A DNA stretch of 64,000 nt from Streptomyces tibetensis (GCF_007655005.1 NZ_SZVW01000003.1:310001-374000), one strand, 5' to 3'; numbered from the stretch's first letter, positions 16,884 through 26,667 are shown. Made by a program: numbers and translations. The notes: generated from the sequence alone by a model not told the origin.

Positions 16884-18043
16884 GAATCGGTATCGTCTGC
16901 CCGTACTCCTGGGACGTCCCGGGTGGCGTGCAGTTCCACATCCGTGACCTCGCCGAGTACTTCATCCGCCTCGGTCACGAGGTGTCCGTCCTGGCCCCGG
17001 CCGACGACGACACCCCGCTCCCGCCGTACGTGGTCTCGGCCGGACGCGCCGTGCCGGTGCCGTACAACGGGTCGGTGGCCCGGCTGAACTTCGGCTTCCT
17101 GAGCGCCGCCCGGGTGCGCCGCTGGCTGCACGACGGTGCGTTCGACGTGATCCACATCCACGAGCCGACCTCGCCGTCGCTGGGCCTGCTCACCTGCTGG
17201 GCCGCCCAGGGCCCGATCGTCGCCACGTTCCACACGTCCAACCCGCGCTCCCGCGCGATGATCGCCGCGTACTCGATCCTCCAGGCCGCCCTGGAGAAGA
17301 TCAGCGCCCGCATCGCGGTCAGCGAGTACGCCCGCCGCACGCTGGTGGAGCACCTCGGCGGCGACGCGGTCGTGATCCCCAACGGCGTCGACGTGGACTT
17401 CTTCGCCGAGGCCGAGCCCAAGGCCGAGTGGCAGGGCGACACGATCGGCTTCATAGGGCGTATCGACGAGCCCCGCAAGGGACTCCCGGTGCTGATGAGG
17501 GCCCTGCCCAGGATCCTCGCCGCGCGCCCGCAGACCCGGCTGCTCGTCGCAGGGCGCGGCGACGAGGTGGAGGCCGTGGAGTCCCTGCCGGCCGACCTGC
17601 GCTCCCGCGTCGAGTTCCTCGGCATGGTCAGCGACGAGGACAAGGCCCGGTTCCTGCGCAGCGTCGACCTCTACGTCGCGCCCAACACCGGCGGCGAGAG
17701 CTTCGGCATCATCCTCGTCGAGGCCATGTCCGCCGGAGCCCCCGTGCTCGCCTCCGACCTGGACGCCTTCGCCCAGGTCCTGGACCGCGGAGCGGCCGGC
17801 GAACTGTTCCCCAACGAGGACGCCGACGCCCTGGCCGCAGCGGCCGTACGGCTCCTGGCGGACCCGGAGCGGCGGGCGGAGCTGCGGGCGCGGGGGAGTG
17901 CCCACGTACGGCGCTTCGACTGGTCGACCGTCGGCGCGGACATCCTGTCCGTCTACGAGACGGTCACGGCGGGAGCGGCGGCGGTGGCCGAGGACGAGCG
18001 GACGACCGGCCTGTGGGGGCGGCTGGGGTTCGCCCGGGACTGA
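16880..18043 (+). CDS. pimA: phosphatidylinositol alpha-mannosyltransferase (PimA-like)
   Basis: 387 aa, GTG start overlapping the patA stop. It is a GT-B, GT4-family glycosyltransferase: the N-terminal glycine-rich loop is PYSWDVPGGVQFHI, and the C-terminal domain has the EX7E motif within GGESFGIILVEAMSAG. It transfers mannose from GDP-mannose to phosphatidylinositol, the first mannosylation in PIM synthesis, at the cytoplasmic membrane. The pgsA-patA-pimA coupling means the three products are made together. The next downstream genes are the lasso cluster, after a low-GC gap. Confidence 0.92.
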   Translation: MRIGIVCPYSWDVPGGVQFHIRDLAEYFIRLGHEVSVLAPADDDTPLPPYVVSAGRAVPVPYNGSVARLNFGFLSAARVRRWLHDGAFDVIHIHEPTSPSLGLLTCWAAQGPIVATFHTSNPRSRAMIAAYSILQAALEKISARIAVSEYARRTLVEHLGGDAVVIPNGVDVDFFAEAEPKAEWQGDTIGFIGRIDEPRKGLPVLMRALPRILAARPQTRLLVAGRGDEVEAVESLPADLRSRVEFLGMVSDEDKARFLRSVDLYVAPNTGGESFGIILVEAMSAGAPVLASDLDAFAQVLDRGAAGELFPNEDADALAAAAVRLLADPERRAELRARGSAHVRRFDWSTVGADILSVYETVTAGAAAVAEDERTTGLWGRLGFARD

Positions 18044-18126
18044 CGGCGGGCGCCCGGTCCTTTCAGGCCACGTCAAAAGGGCAGGTCGGGCGTCCGCGTG
18101 CCACGGTGCACAATGATCGATTGCGC

Positions 18127-18142
18127 AGATCACCCGTGATCT
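18127..18142. promoter_or_regulatory. 16-bp perfect palindrome upstream of the lasso cluster
   Basis: AGATCAC-CC-GTGATCT lies about 130 bp before the precursor start, in a stretch (about 18110-18230) that is visibly poorer in GC than its surroundings. It may be an operator for the cluster. Alternatively, with the TTT that follows, it may be a weak terminator for the pimA operon. No regulator gene is present in the cluster. Confidence 0.4.
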
Positions 18143-18271
18143 TTCCGTGTCGTTCGAGTGTCCGAAGTGGCTGCCGGGACTTGAGTGAAAACCGATGGAT
18201 CATGAATCAACATCGAATGTACGGTGCAATGGGTAGCTGACCGGCTGCCCCTTGTAACGGGAGGAGATGTT

Positions 18272-18412
18272 GTGGACGAGCAGATCGAGCTCACGACCGC
18301 CGAGCCGTACGCCCCGCCGACGCTGACCGAGGTCGGAGAGTTCAACGAGGACACCCTGGGCTTCATCGGCTGGGGCAACGACATCTTCGGTCACTACTCG
18401 GGCGGCTTCTGA
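18272..18412 (+). CDS. lasso peptide precursor (anantin-like)
   Basis: 46 aa from GTG 18272, with GGGAGGAG upstream. The leader has the lasso leader pattern YxxPxLxxxGxFxxxT (here YAPPTLTEVGEFNEDT), ending with the conserved Thr at position -2 of the core. The predicted 17-residue core is GFIGWGNDIFGHYSGGF: Gly1 can form a macrolactam with Asp8 (8-residue ring), with the Ile9-Phe17 tail threading the ring. It differs from anantin, as I recall it, only at residue 16 (Gly for Asp). An imperfect hairpin lies between this gene and the cyclase gene and could lower downstream expression. Peptide structure and activity are inferred. Confidence 0.93.
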   Translation: MDEQIELTTAEPYAPPTLTEVGEFNEDTLGFIGWGNDIFGHYSGGF

Positions 18413-18464
18413 CAGTCGTCTCGCCGGCTCTCGTCGGCACGAGCACGCTCGGAGAGTTGAGCAG

Positions 18465-20300
18465 ATGAGCAGCACCGGGTTCGTGGTCCTGCCGGACACG
18501 GCAGCGGCGGCCGCCTTTCGCGCGGCCGTGCCGTGGGCGTCGCCGCAGGAGTACGCGCACGCCTCGGGGCGGCCGTGGCTGGTGGGCCGTTGGTCCACCG
18601 GCGAGATCACGGTGGTCACCGCGGGTCCGGTGCGGGTGGCGGTGGTCGGGGTCTGCCCCGTCCCCGCCGCCCGGCTCCGCGAACTGGCCGCCCGCATACG
18701 GACGGTGTCCGACGCGGACGCGCTCGCCACGTCCCTCCCCGGCTCCTGCCACCTGGTCGTCTCGGCCCACGGGGAGGTTCGCTTCCAGGGCAGCGCGACC
18801 GGACTGCGCCGGGTGTTCCGCACCCGGACGAACGACGTCGAGGTGGCAGCCGACCGGGTCGATGTCCTCGCCGCGATGACCGGTGCCGGGATCGACGAAC
18901 AGGCCCTGGCCCTGCGCGTGGCCACCGGTGGGTTCCTGCCGCCTCCGCTGGGCGACCGGCCCCTCTGGGCCGGCATATCCGCCCTCGCCCCCGACCACTG
19001 CCTGGTGTGGGAACACGAGCGGATACGCGAGACACGCTGGTGGCAGCCGCCGGCTCCCGAACTGACCCTGACCGCGGGCGCCGAGGCGGTGCGCCACGCT
19101 CTCACCTCGGCCTTCGACGACCGCGCGCCCGAGCAGGGCCGGCTGAGCACGGACCTGTCCGGCGGCATGGACTCCACGTCGCTGTGCTTCCTCGCCGCCC
19201 GGAGCACGCCCGACCTGGTGACGTTCCGCTGGGGCGAGGCCGAGGCCGGCAACGACGACGCCGCCTTCGCCACCCACGCCATCGGCGCCCTCGACCGGGC
19301 CGAGCACCTCGTGGTCCCGCCCGGCGACCTCCCCTCCCTGTTCACCGACTGCGACGAGCCGGTGGACACCGAGGGGCCCTACCCGTTCGCCCGCACCCTC
19401 GCCCGCACCCGGCACACGGCCCGCCTGCTGGCCGGCACCGGATCGCGCAGACACCTCGCCGGACACGGCGGCGACGAACTGTTCACCCCGTTCCCCGGCT
19501 ACCTCCACGGACTGCTCCGCCACCGCCCGCTGACCGCCCTGCGGCACGTCCGCGGATACGGCGCGCTGAGCCGCTGGCCCGTCCTGCCGACCCTGGCCGC
19601 GCTGACCCGCCCCGGTGACGAGGCCGCCTGGTGGCGCCGCCAGGCCGACCAGCTCACCGACCCGCCCCCGCCCAGACGCCGACCCGCTCTCGGGTGGGGC
19701 CTGTGGACGCTGCGCGCCCCGTCCTGGGCCACCGGCACCGCGATCGAGGCTGCCCGAGAGGCCCTGCGGGACACCGCGACCCGGGTACAGCCGCTCTCCG
19801 GCGACCTGGCACAACACCAGTCGCTCCTCGCCGTGCGCACCGCCGCCCCCTGGTACCGGCACCTGGCCCGCGTGTTCGCCGACGACGGCGTACAGCTCGA
19901 CTCGCCGTTCTTCGACGACCGCGTGGTGGAAGCGGTCCTGGCGGTCCGGGCCCACGAACACGCAGGTCCCTGGCGCTACAAGCCACTGCTGGCCGACGCG
20001 ATGCGCGGCATCGTCCCGCAGCCCGTGCTGGGCCGCTCCACCAAGGGCGAGTTCAGTGACGAGGCCAACAGCGGGCTGCGCCGCAACCTGCCCGCGATCC
20101 TGGAGATGCTCGACGACTCGGCCCTGGCCGCCCGGGGCCTGATCGATCCCGCAGCACTGCGCACCCGGTTGCTCGCACCCCAGCCGGACAACTCCACGAG
20201 GATCGCCCTGGAACCCCTGATCGGCTGCGAGACCTGGCTGCGCGCCGCCACCCGCCCCACCCCTGCCTGGAGGTTCGACGCCCGTGCGCCTGCACCCTGA
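18465..20300 (+). CDS. lasso peptide cyclase (asparagine synthetase-like)
   Basis: 611 aa from ATG 18465, with GGAGAG upstream. The C-terminal synthetase domain has the ATP/PPi loop SGGMDS (232-237), which adenylates the Asp8 side chain before ring closure with the Gly1 amine. The N-terminal part aligns with the glutaminase half of AsnB but starts MSSTGF, without a catalytic Cys2, as usual for lasso cyclases. It lies 52 bp after the precursor gene, and its end overlaps the B1 gene by 17 nt. Length is normal for the family. Confidence 0.93.
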   Translation: MSSTGFVVLPDTAAAAAFRAAVPWASPQEYAHASGRPWLVGRWSTGEITVVTAGPVRVAVVGVCPVPAARLRELAARIRTVSDADALATSLPGSCHLVVSAHGEVRFQGSATGLRRVFRTRTNDVEVAADRVDVLAAMTGAGIDEQALALRVATGGFLPPPLGDRPLWAGISALAPDHCLVWEHERIRETRWWQPPAPELTLTAGAEAVRHALTSAFDDRAPEQGRLSTDLSGGMDSTSLCFLAARSTPDLVTFRWGEAEAGNDDAAFATHAIGALDRAEHLVVPPGDLPSLFTDCDEPVDTEGPYPFARTLARTRHTARLLAGTGSRRHLAGHGGDELFTPFPGYLHGLLRHRPLTALRHVRGYGALSRWPVLPTLAALTRPGDEAAWWRRQADQLTDPPPPRRRPALGWGLWTLRAPSWATGTAIEAAREALRDTATRVQPLSGDLAQHQSLLAVRTAAPWYRHLARVFADDGVQLDSPFFDDRVVEAVLAVRAHEHAGPWRYKPLLADAMRGIVPQPVLGRSTKGEFSDEANSGLRRNLPAILEMLDDSALAARGLIDPAALRTRLLAPQPDNSTRIALEPLIGCETWLRAATRPTPAWRFDARAPAP

Positions 20301-20535
20301 CGTGAGCACCACCGACACCGACGACGGCACGGTCCTGCTCAACGAACGCACCGGCCGCTACTGGCAGTTGAACAACACCGGTGCCCACGTGCTGCGCGAA
20401 CTGCTCGACGGGCACCAGCCCGCCGCCATCGCCACCGGTCTCGCGAACCGGTACGGGATCGACTCCCAGCAGGCCGAACGCGACGTGAGCGCCGTGATCG
20501 AGCGCCTGCGAGGCTCGGAACTGGTGATCTCGTGA
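20284..20535 (+). CDS. lasso RRE protein (PqqD-like, B1)
   Basis: 83 aa from a GTG inside the end of the cyclase gene. The sequence (VLLNERTGRYWQLNNTGAHVLRELLDG, then a helical C-terminus) is that of a stand-alone PqqD-type RiPP recognition element. It binds the precursor leader, probably through the YxxP segment, and delivers it to the B2 protease. Overlaps on both sides (17 nt and 4 nt) show translational coupling. Confidence 0.93.
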   Translation: MRLHPDVSTTDTDDGTVLLNERTGRYWQLNNTGAHVLRELLDGHQPAAIATGLANRYGIDSQQAERDVSAVIERLRGSELVIS

Positions 20536-20963
20536 GCATGCCCGTCGCGCTGGCCGAACGGCGCCGTCTCCCTGTGCACCGCCGCATCCTGCCCCTGCTG
20601 GCCGTGGGAGTCGCCCGGCCGCTGGCCAAGGCCAGACCCGCCCGGCTGCGCACCGTCCTGGAGTTCGCCCGCCGGGGCGCCGCACCCGCGACAGCCGCGC
20701 AGGCGCTCACAGCCCGCGAAGAGGTCGTGTCCGTCAGCCTGCGCTGCGCCGGGCAGGGCTGCCTGCAGCGCTCCATCGCCACCGCCCTGCTGTGCCGCAT
20801 GCGCGGTGCCTGGCCCACCTGGTGCACCGGGGTGCGCACCCACCCCTTCGCCGCCCACGCCTGGGTCGAGGCGGAGGGCCGACTCGTCGGCGAGGGGCAC
20901 CCCAAGGGCCACTTCAAGACACTGATGTCCATCCCGCCGCCGGCGGAGGACCGCAACCGCTGA
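20532..20963 (+). CDS. lasso leader peptidase (transglutaminase-like, B2)
   Basis: 143 aa from GTG 20532, overlapping the B1 stop by 4 nt; an in-frame ATG at 20538 is possible. The catalytic Cys is in GQGCLQRS (C77) and the His in AHAWVEAEG (H109), as in lasso B2 cysteine proteases; the third acidic residue is uncertain. It removes the leader so that Gly1 is free for ring closure. It is the last gene of the cluster; the next gene is not an ABC transporter. Confidence 0.92.
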   Translation: MSMPVALAERRRLPVHRRILPLLAVGVARPLAKARPARLRTVLEFARRGAAPATAAQALTAREEVVSVSLRCAGQGCLQRSIATALLCRMRGAWPTWCTGVRTHPFAAHAWVEAEGRLVGEGHPKGHFKTLMSIPPPAEDRNR

Positions 20964-21024
20964 CCACGCACGGGGCAGGGCGGGGTGAACGGCCGGACCC
21001 CTCGTGCCGCTAGCCTTGCCGCCC

Positions 21025-21567
21025 GTGACCACCACTCTCATCTGGATCGCCGTCGCCCTGGTCGCGATCGGGCTCTACCTGAGCTGGACCGCCGGCCGGC
21101 TCGACCGTCTCCACGCCCGGATCGACGCCGCCCGGGCCGCCCTGGACGCGCAGCTGCTGCGCCGGGCCTCGGTGGCGCAGGAACTGGCGACCTCGGGGGT
21201 CCTGGACCCGGCCGCCTCGATCGTGCTGTACGAGGCCGCGCACGCCGCCCGGCAGGCCGAGGAGGACCAGCGGGAGGTCGCCGAGAGCGACCTGAGCCAG
21301 GCGCTGCGGGCCGTCTTCGGAGAGGCCCCTCAGGTGGAGGCGGTGCGGGAGGCACCCGGGGGAGAGGAGGCGGCCCGGGAACTCACCGAGGCCGTCCGCA
21401 GGGTGCCGATGGCCCGGCGCTTCCACAACGACGCCGTACGCGCGGCCCGGGCTCTGCGCCGGCATCGCAAGGTGCGCTGGTTCCGTCTGGCCGGTCACGC
21501 CCCCTTCCCGATGGCCTTCGAAATGGACGACGAGCCTCCGGTGGCCCTGGTGGATCGGGCCGCCTGA
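21025..21567 (+). CDS. membrane-anchored protein of unknown function (LemA-like N-terminus)
   Basis: 180 aa. The GTG start at 21025 lies 9 nt after a TAGCCT -10-like hexamer, so the mRNA may be leaderless. One N-terminal membrane helix (about residues 4-22) is followed by a charged helical segment ([32 protein letters not shown]) of the type seen in LemA-like and some mycobacterial NUDIX-linked proteins. No catalytic motif is recognised. It appears to be the ancestral neighbour of pdxS, with the lasso cluster inserted upstream of it. Confidence 0.65.
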   Translation: MTTTLIWIAVALVAIGLYLSWTAGRLDRLHARIDAARAALDAQLLRRASVAQELATSGVLDPAASIVLYEAAHAARQAEEDQREVAESDLSQALRAVFGEAPQVEAVREAPGGEEAARELTEAVRRVPMARRFHNDAVRAARALRRHRKVRWFRLAGHAPFPMAFEMDDEPPVALVDRAA

Positions 21568-21703
21568 GCCCCCTTCACCCGTCGTTTTCCGGCCGTCCGT
21601 CGCAAAAGGATCCACGGCGTTCGCATTGGCCCTTGCTGTGGCCTGGTTCTCTCACGTTTCCTCAGTGCTGCAGAAACCCCCTTTCCCCTCAGTGAGGTCA
21701 CCC

Positions 21704-22609
21704 GTGTCCATCTCCGAAAACCAGGCTCCCGAGACCGGTACCGCCCGTGTGAAGCGCGGCATGGCCGAGCAGCTCAAGGGCGGCGTCATCATGGACGTCG
21801 TCACGCCGGAGCAGGCGAAGATCGCCGAGGACGCGGGCGCCGTCGCCGTCATGGCCCTGGAGCGGGTCCCGGCCGACATCCGCAAGGACGGCGGTGTGGC
21901 CCGCATGTCCGACCCGGACATGATCGAGGGCATCATCGACGCCGTCTCCATCCCGGTCATGGCCAAGTCCCGCATCGGCCACTTCGTCGAGGCCCAGGTG
22001 CTGCAGTCCCTCGGCGTCGACTACATCGACGAGTCCGAGGTCCTCACCCCGGCCGACGAGGTCAACCACAGCGACAAGTTCGCCTTCACCACGCCGTTCG
22101 TCTGTGGCGCCACCAACCTGGGCGAGGCCCTGCGCCGCATCGCCGAGGGCGCGGCGATGATCCGCTCCAAGGGCGAGGCCGGCACCGGCAACGTCGTCGA
22201 GGCCGTCCGCCACCTGCGCCAGATCAAGAACGAGATCGCCCGCCTGCGCGGCTACGACAACAACGAGCTGTACGCCGCCGCCAAGGAGCTGCGCGCCCCG
22301 TACGAGCTGGTCAAGGAAGTCTCCGAGCTCGGCAAGCTCCCCGTGGTGCTGTTCTCCGCCGGTGGCGTCGCCACCCCGGCCGACGCCGCCCTGATGCGTC
22401 AGCTCGGCGCCGAGGGCGTCTTCGTCGGCTCCGGCATCTTCAAGTCCGGCGACCCGGCCAAGCGCGCCGCCGCCATCGTGAAGGCCACCACCTTCTACGA
22501 CGACCCGAAGATCATCGCCGACGCCTCCCGCAACCTCGGCGAGGCCATGGTCGGCATCAACTGCGACACCCTCCCCGAGGCCGAGCGCTACGCCAACCGC
22601 GGCTGGTAA
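21704..22609 (+). CDS. pdxS: pyridoxal 5'-phosphate synthase lyase subunit
   Basis: 301 aa from GTG 21704, with GAGG upstream. A TIM-barrel PdxS protein, recognised by [34 protein letters not shown] (active-site lysine) and the GEAGTGN phosphate loop. It joins ribose 5-phosphate, glyceraldehyde 3-phosphate and ammonia into PLP, using ammonia from PdxT. pdxT follows 13 bp downstream. Length and motifs are normal for a functional enzyme. Confidence 0.97.
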   Translation: MSISENQAPETGTARVKRGMAEQLKGGVIMDVVTPEQAKIAEDAGAVAVMALERVPADIRKDGGVARMSDPDMIEGIIDAVSIPVMAKSRIGHFVEAQVLQSLGVDYIDESEVLTPADEVNHSDKFAFTTPFVCGATNLGEALRRIAEGAAMIRSKGEAGTGNVVEAVRHLRQIKNEIARLRGYDNNELYAAAKELRAPYELVKEVSELGKLPVVLFSAGGVATPADAALMRQLGAEGVFVGSGIFKSGDPAKRAAAIVKATTFYDDPKIIADASRNLGEAMVGINCDTLPEAERYANRGW

Positions 22610-22622
22610 GGCACAGGAATCC

Positions 22623-23231
22623 ATGAACGACACCCCCGTCATAGGCGTCCTGGCCCTCCAGGGCGACGTACGGGAGCACCTCGTCGCCCTGGCCGCGGCC
22701 GATGCCGTGGCCAGGCCGGTGCGGCGCCCCGAAGAACTCGCCGAGGTGGACGGCCTCGTCCTCCCCGGCGGCGAGTCCACCACCATCTCCAAGCTGGCCG
22801 TCCTGTTCGGCCTGATGGAGCCCCTCCGCGCGCGCGTGCGGGACGGCATGCCCGTCTACGGCACCTGCGCCGGCATGATCATGCTCGCCGACAAGATCCT
22901 CGACCCGCGCTCCGGCCAGGAGACCATCGGCGGCATCGACATGATCGTGCGCCGCAACGCCTTCGGACGGCAGAACGAGTCCTTCGAAGCGGCCGTCGAC
23001 TTCCGGGGCGTCGAGGGCGACCCGGTGGAGGGCGTCTTCATCCGAGCCCCCTGGGTGGAGTCCGTCGGCGCCCGGGCCGAGGTGCTCGCCGAGCACGACG
23101 GCCACATCGTCGCGGTCCGCCAGGGCACCGCGCTGGCCACGTCGTTCCACCCGGAACTGACCGGCGACCACCGCGTCCACGCCCTGTTCGTCGACATGGT
23201 GCGGGCGAACCGGGAAGCCGACTCCTTGTAG
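22623..23231 (+). CDS. pdxT: pyridoxal 5'-phosphate synthase glutaminase subunit
   Basis: 202 aa, class I glutamine amidotransferase. The nucleophile is in YGTCAGMI, and the His-Glu pair is in TSFHPEL near the C-terminus; LPGGESTT is the family signature. It supplies ammonia to PdxS. The ATG start lies 13 bp after pdxS. Confidence 0.97.
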   Translation: MNDTPVIGVLALQGDVREHLVALAAADAVARPVRRPEELAEVDGLVLPGGESTTISKLAVLFGLMEPLRARVRDGMPVYGTCAGMIMLADKILDPRSGQETIGGIDMIVRRNAFGRQNESFEAAVDFRGVEGDPVEGVFIRAPWVESVGARAEVLAEHDGHIVAVRQGTALATSFHPELTGDHRVHALFVDMVRANREADSL

Positions 23232-23279
23232 GATTCCTGCGTTCGTTGCTGAGATGGGTTACGCGAAGGAGACAGGCAG

Positions 23280-24032
23280 ATGTCCGGCCACTCTAAATGG
23301 GCTACGACGAAGCACAAGAAGGCCGTGATCGATGCCAAGCGCGGCAAGCTCTTCGCGAAGCTGATCAAGAACATCGAGGTCGCGGCCCGGATGGGCGGCG
23401 TCGACATCGAGGGCAACCCCACTCTTTACGACGCCATCCAGAAGGCCAAGAAGCAGTCGGTCCCGAACAAGAACATCGACTCCGCGGTCAAGCGCGGCGG
23501 CGGCCTCGAGGCCGGCGGCGCCGACTACGAGACGATCATGTACGAGGGCTACGGCCCCAACGGTGTCGCGGTGCTCATCGAGTGCCTCACCGACAACCGC
23601 AACCGCGCCGCCTCCGACGTCCGCGTCGCCATGACCCGCAACGGCGGCTCGATGGCAGACCCGGGCTCGGTGTCGTACATGTTCAGCCGCAAGGGCGTCG
23701 TCATCGTCCCCAAGGGCGAGCTGTCCGAGGACGACGTCCTCACGGCCGTCCTGGACGCGGGCGCCGAGGAGGTCAACGACCTCGGCGAGTCCTTCGAGGT
23801 CATCAGCGAGGCCACCGACCTGGTCGCGGTCCGCACCGCCCTCCAGGACGCCGGCATCGACTACGACTCCGCCGACTCCAGCTTCGTGCCGTCCGTCCAG
23901 GTCGAGCTGGACGAAGAGGGCGCCAAGAAGATCTTCAAGCTGATCGACGCGCTCGAGGACAGCGACGACGTGCAGAACGTCTTCGCCAACTTCGACGTGA
24001 GCGACGAGGTCATGGAGAAGGTCGACGCGTAA
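23280..24032 (+). CDS. YebC/PmpR-family (TACO1-like) protein
   Basis: 250 aa from ATG 23280, with AAGGAG upstream. The start [24 protein letters not shown] is diagnostic of the YebC/TACO1 family, and the three-domain length is normal. Members act as transcription regulators in some bacteria and as translation factors that relieve ribosome stalling in others. It sits between pdxST and ruvCAB, a widespread arrangement. A hairpin terminator follows. Confidence 0.93.
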   Translation: MSGHSKWATTKHKKAVIDAKRGKLFAKLIKNIEVAARMGGVDIEGNPTLYDAIQKAKKQSVPNKNIDSAVKRGGGLEAGGADYETIMYEGYGPNGVAVLIECLTDNRNRAASDVRVAMTRNGGSMADPGSVSYMFSRKGVVIVPKGELSEDDVLTAVLDAGAEEVNDLGESFEVISEATDLVAVRTALQDAGIDYDSADSSFVPSVQVELDEEGAKKIFKLIDALEDSDDVQNVFANFDVSDEVMEKVDA

Positions 24033-24057
24033 CGCTGCCGCGAGTGCCGCGATCTCG

Positions 24058-24089
24058 GCGGGCCGGGAGACACATGTCTTCCGGCCCGC
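24058..24089 (+). terminator. terminator after the yebC-family gene
   Basis: A 14-bp stem (GCGGGCCGGGAGAC against GTCTTCCGGCCCGC, one G-U pair) with an ACAT loop starts 26 nt after the stop. A TAGCCT -10-like hexamer follows at about 24112, so ruvC probably has its own promoter. Confidence 0.8.
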
Positions 24090-24233
24090 TGTCGTTGTCG
24101 GTGGCAGCGGATAGCCTGGCGTGGCCAAAGATCACCGTCCACGGGCCACGACCATCGATCGAGGAACCACGACGGTGCCCAGCCAGGTCCGCGAGAGCGG
24201 CGGCGGTTCAGCCGCGAGAAAAGGGGAGGGCGC

Positions 24234-24773
24234 GTGCGCGTACTGGGGGTGGACCCGGGACTGACCCGGTGCGGTGTCGGCGTCGTCGAGGGCGTCGCCG
24301 GGCGGCCGCTCACGATGATCGGCGTCGGCGTCGTCCGCACGCCCGCCGACGCCGACCTCGGCCACCGCCTCGTCGCGGTCGAGCAGGGCATCGAGCAGTG
24401 GCTCGACGAGCACCGGCCCGAATTCGTCGCCGTGGAACGCGTCTTCAGCCAGCACAACGTGCGTACGGTGATGGGCACCGCCCAGGCCAGCGCCGTCGCC
24501 ATGCTCTGTGCCGCCCGCCGCGGGATCCCCGTGGCGCTGCACACCCCGAGCGAGGTCAAGGCCGCCGTCACCGGCAGCGGCCGGGCCGACAAGGCACAGG
24601 TGGGCGCCATGGTGACCCGCCTGCTCCGGCTCAGCGCCCCGCCCAAGCCCGCCGACGCGGCCGACGCCCTCGCCCTCGCCATCTGCCACATCTGGCGCGC
24701 CCCCGCGCAGAACCGACTCCAGCAGGCCGTCGCCCTGCACACCGCCCAAGCACCGAAAGGCCGGACGGCATGA
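24234..24773 (+). CDS. ruvC: Holliday junction endonuclease RuvC
   Basis: 179 aa from GTG 24234, with AGGGGAGGG upstream. RNase H-like fold with catalytic acidic residues in GVDPGL, VAVERVF and the DAADALA segment. It resolves Holliday junctions made by RuvAB. Its stop overlaps the ruvA ATG by 4 nt. Confidence 0.96.
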   Translation: MRVLGVDPGLTRCGVGVVEGVAGRPLTMIGVGVVRTPADADLGHRLVAVEQGIEQWLDEHRPEFVAVERVFSQHNVRTVMGTAQASAVAMLCAARRGIPVALHTPSEVKAAVTGSGRADKAQVGAMVTRLLRLSAPPKPADAADALALAICHIWRAPAQNRLQQAVALHTAQAPKGRTA

Positions 24774-25375
24774 TCGCCTTCGTCAGCGGCACAGTGGCCG
24801 CGCTCGCTCCGGACACCGCGGTCGTCGAGGTCGGCGGCGTCGGCATGGCCGTCCAGTGCACACCGAACACGCTCTCCACGCTCCGCATGGGCCAGCCGGC
24901 CAAGCTGCACACCTCCCTGGTCGTACGGGAGGACTCGCTGACCCTGTACGGCTTCGCGGACGACGACGAGCGGCAGGTGTTCGAGCTGCTCCAGACCGCG
25001 AGCGGCGTGGGACCGAGACTCGCCCAGGCGATGCTGGCCGTGCACACCCCGGACGCGCTGCGCCGGGCCGTCGCCACCGGCGACGAGAAGGCCCTCATCG
25101 CCGTCCCCGGCATCGGCAAGAAGGGCGCCCAGAAGCTGCTCCTGGAGCTGAAGGACCGGCTCGGAGCCCCGGTCGGCGCACCCGCCGTCGGCGCACCGGT
25201 CAGCGCCGGCTGGCGCGACCAGCTGCACGCGGCGTTGATCGGCCTCGGCTACGCGACCCGGGAGGCCGACGAGGCCGTCGCCGCCGTGACCCCGCAGGCC
25301 GAGGCCGTCGAGGGCACGCCCCAGGTGGGGCAGCTGCTGAAGGCGGCCCTGCAGACGCTGAACCGAGCCCGCTGA
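24770..25375 (+). CDS. ruvA: Holliday junction DNA helicase subunit RuvA
   Basis: 201 aa. The N-terminal OB-fold ([24 protein letters not shown]) is followed by the two helix-hairpin-helix motifs ([16 protein letters not shown] and [19 protein letters not shown]) and a C-terminal RuvB-binding domain ([20 protein letters not shown]) after a Gly/Ala/Pro linker. It binds the four-way junction and loads RuvB. Confidence 0.96.
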   Translation: MIAFVSGTVAALAPDTAVVEVGGVGMAVQCTPNTLSTLRMGQPAKLHTSLVVREDSLTLYGFADDDERQVFELLQTASGVGPRLAQAMLAVHTPDALRRAVATGDEKALIAVPGIGKKGAQKLLLELKDRLGAPVGAPAVGAPVSAGWRDQLHAALIGLGYATREADEAVAAVTPQAEAVEGTPQVGQLLKAALQTLNRAR

Positions 25376-25400
25376 TCCACGATTCTTCTGAGGCGCATCT

Positions 25401-26471
25401 ATGAACTGGGACGACACGACCGACACCACCGCCGGCGAGCGGCTGGTGGACTCTGTCGCCGACCGTGAGGACCAGGCCGTCGAGGCGGCCCTGCGCCCCA
25501 AGGACCTGGACGAGTTCATCGGCCAGGAGAAGGTGCGCGAGCAGCTCGACCTCGTACTGCGCGCCGCACGCGCGCGCGGGGCCACGGCCGACCACGTGCT
25601 GCTCTCCGGCGCCCCCGGCCTCGGCAAGACCACCCTGTCCATGATCATCGCGGCCGAGATGGACGCCCCGATCCGCATCACCTCGGGCCCCGCCATCCAG
25701 CATGCCGGCGACCTCGCCGCGATCCTCTCCTCCCTCCAGGAGGGCGAGGTCCTCTTCCTCGACGAGATCCACCGCATGTCCCGGCCCGCCGAGGAGATGC
25801 TGTACATGGCCATGGAGGACTTCCGCGTCGACGTCATCGTCGGCAAGGGCCCCGGTGCCACGGCCATTCCCCTGGAGCTGCCCCCCTTCACCCTGGTCGG
25901 CGCCACCACGCGCGCCGGCCTGCTGCCGCCCCCGCTGCGCGACCGCTTCGGCTTCACCGCGCACATGGAGTTCTACGAACCGGCCGAACTGGAGCGGGTC
26001 ATCCACCGCTCGGCCGGCCTCCTGGACGTCGAGGTCCGGCCCGAGGGCGCCGCCGAGATCGCCGGACGCTCCCGTGGCACGCCCCGTATCGCCAACCGCC
26101 TGCTGCGCCGCGTCCGCGACTACGCGCAGGTCAAGGCCGACGGGCTGATCACCAGGGACATCGCGGCGGCCGCCCTCGCGGTGTACGAGGTGGACGCGCG
26201 CGGCCTCGACCGCCTCGACCGGGGTGTGCTGGAAGCCCTGCTCAAGCTGTTCGGCGGTGGCCCGGTCGGCCTCTCCACGCTCGCTGTCGCGGTGGGGGAG
26301 GAACGTGAGACCGTGGAGGAGGTCGCCGAGCCCTTCCTCGTACGGGAGGGACTGCTGGCCCGCACCCCCCGAGGCCGGGTCGCCACGCCCGCCGCATGGG
26401 CGCATCTCGGCCTCACCCCGCCACGCTCCCAGACCACCGGAAACGGACAACAGGACCTGTTCGGGGCGTGA
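25401..26471 (+). CDS. ruvB: Holliday junction DNA helicase motor RuvB
   Basis: 356 aa, AAA+ ATPase. Walker A is GAPGLGKTT, Walker B is FLDEIHR, sensor 1 lies in LVGATTRAG and the arginine-finger region near LRDRFGF. The C-terminal winged helix ([25 protein letters not shown]) is present. It drives branch migration with RuvA. A low-complexity tail follows the last domain. Confidence 0.96.
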   Translation: MNWDDTTDTTAGERLVDSVADREDQAVEAALRPKDLDEFIGQEKVREQLDLVLRAARARGATADHVLLSGAPGLGKTTLSMIIAAEMDAPIRITSGPAIQHAGDLAAILSSLQEGEVLFLDEIHRMSRPAEEMLYMAMEDFRVDVIVGKGPGATAIPLELPPFTLVGATTRAGLLPPPLRDRFGFTAHMEFYEPAELERVIHRSAGLLDVEVRPEGAAEIAGRSRGTPRIANRLLRRVRDYAQVKADGLITRDIAAAALAVYEVDARGLDRLDRGVLEALLKLFGGGPVGLSTLAVAVGEERETVEEVAEPFLVREGLLARTPRGRVATPAAWAHLGLTPPRSQTTGNGQQDLFGA

Positions 26472-26551
26472 CGGCGCCGTCACGGCTCCGGGGCGGCGGG
26501 GTCGCGGCGAGGTCACTGGCCGGACCAGGAACCCCGGTGCCATGCTGAGCG

Positions 26552-26581
26552 TTGTTCCATGCGCGCGGACTCGCTTAGACT
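26552..26581 (+). promoter_or_regulatory. candidate vegetative promoter for yajC
   Basis: TTGTTC (26552-26557) and TAGACT (26576-26581) are spaced by 18 bp, about 85 bp before the yajC GTG. The predicted leader contains a small GCCGCC/GGCGGC hairpin around 26590-26610. Nothing else is evident in the 196-bp gap. Confidence 0.5.
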
Positions 26582-26667
26582 CCGCCGATGCCGCCTTTGT
26601 CGGCGGCGTACACACCCCCAACCAGCTGGCCGCTCACAGCGCGGTCGTGTGAAGGAAGTACCGACCC

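Noticed and set aside
21025..21567. Possible lasso exporter
   Set aside because: It has one membrane helix and no ATP-binding motif, and fits the conserved pdxS neighbourhood.
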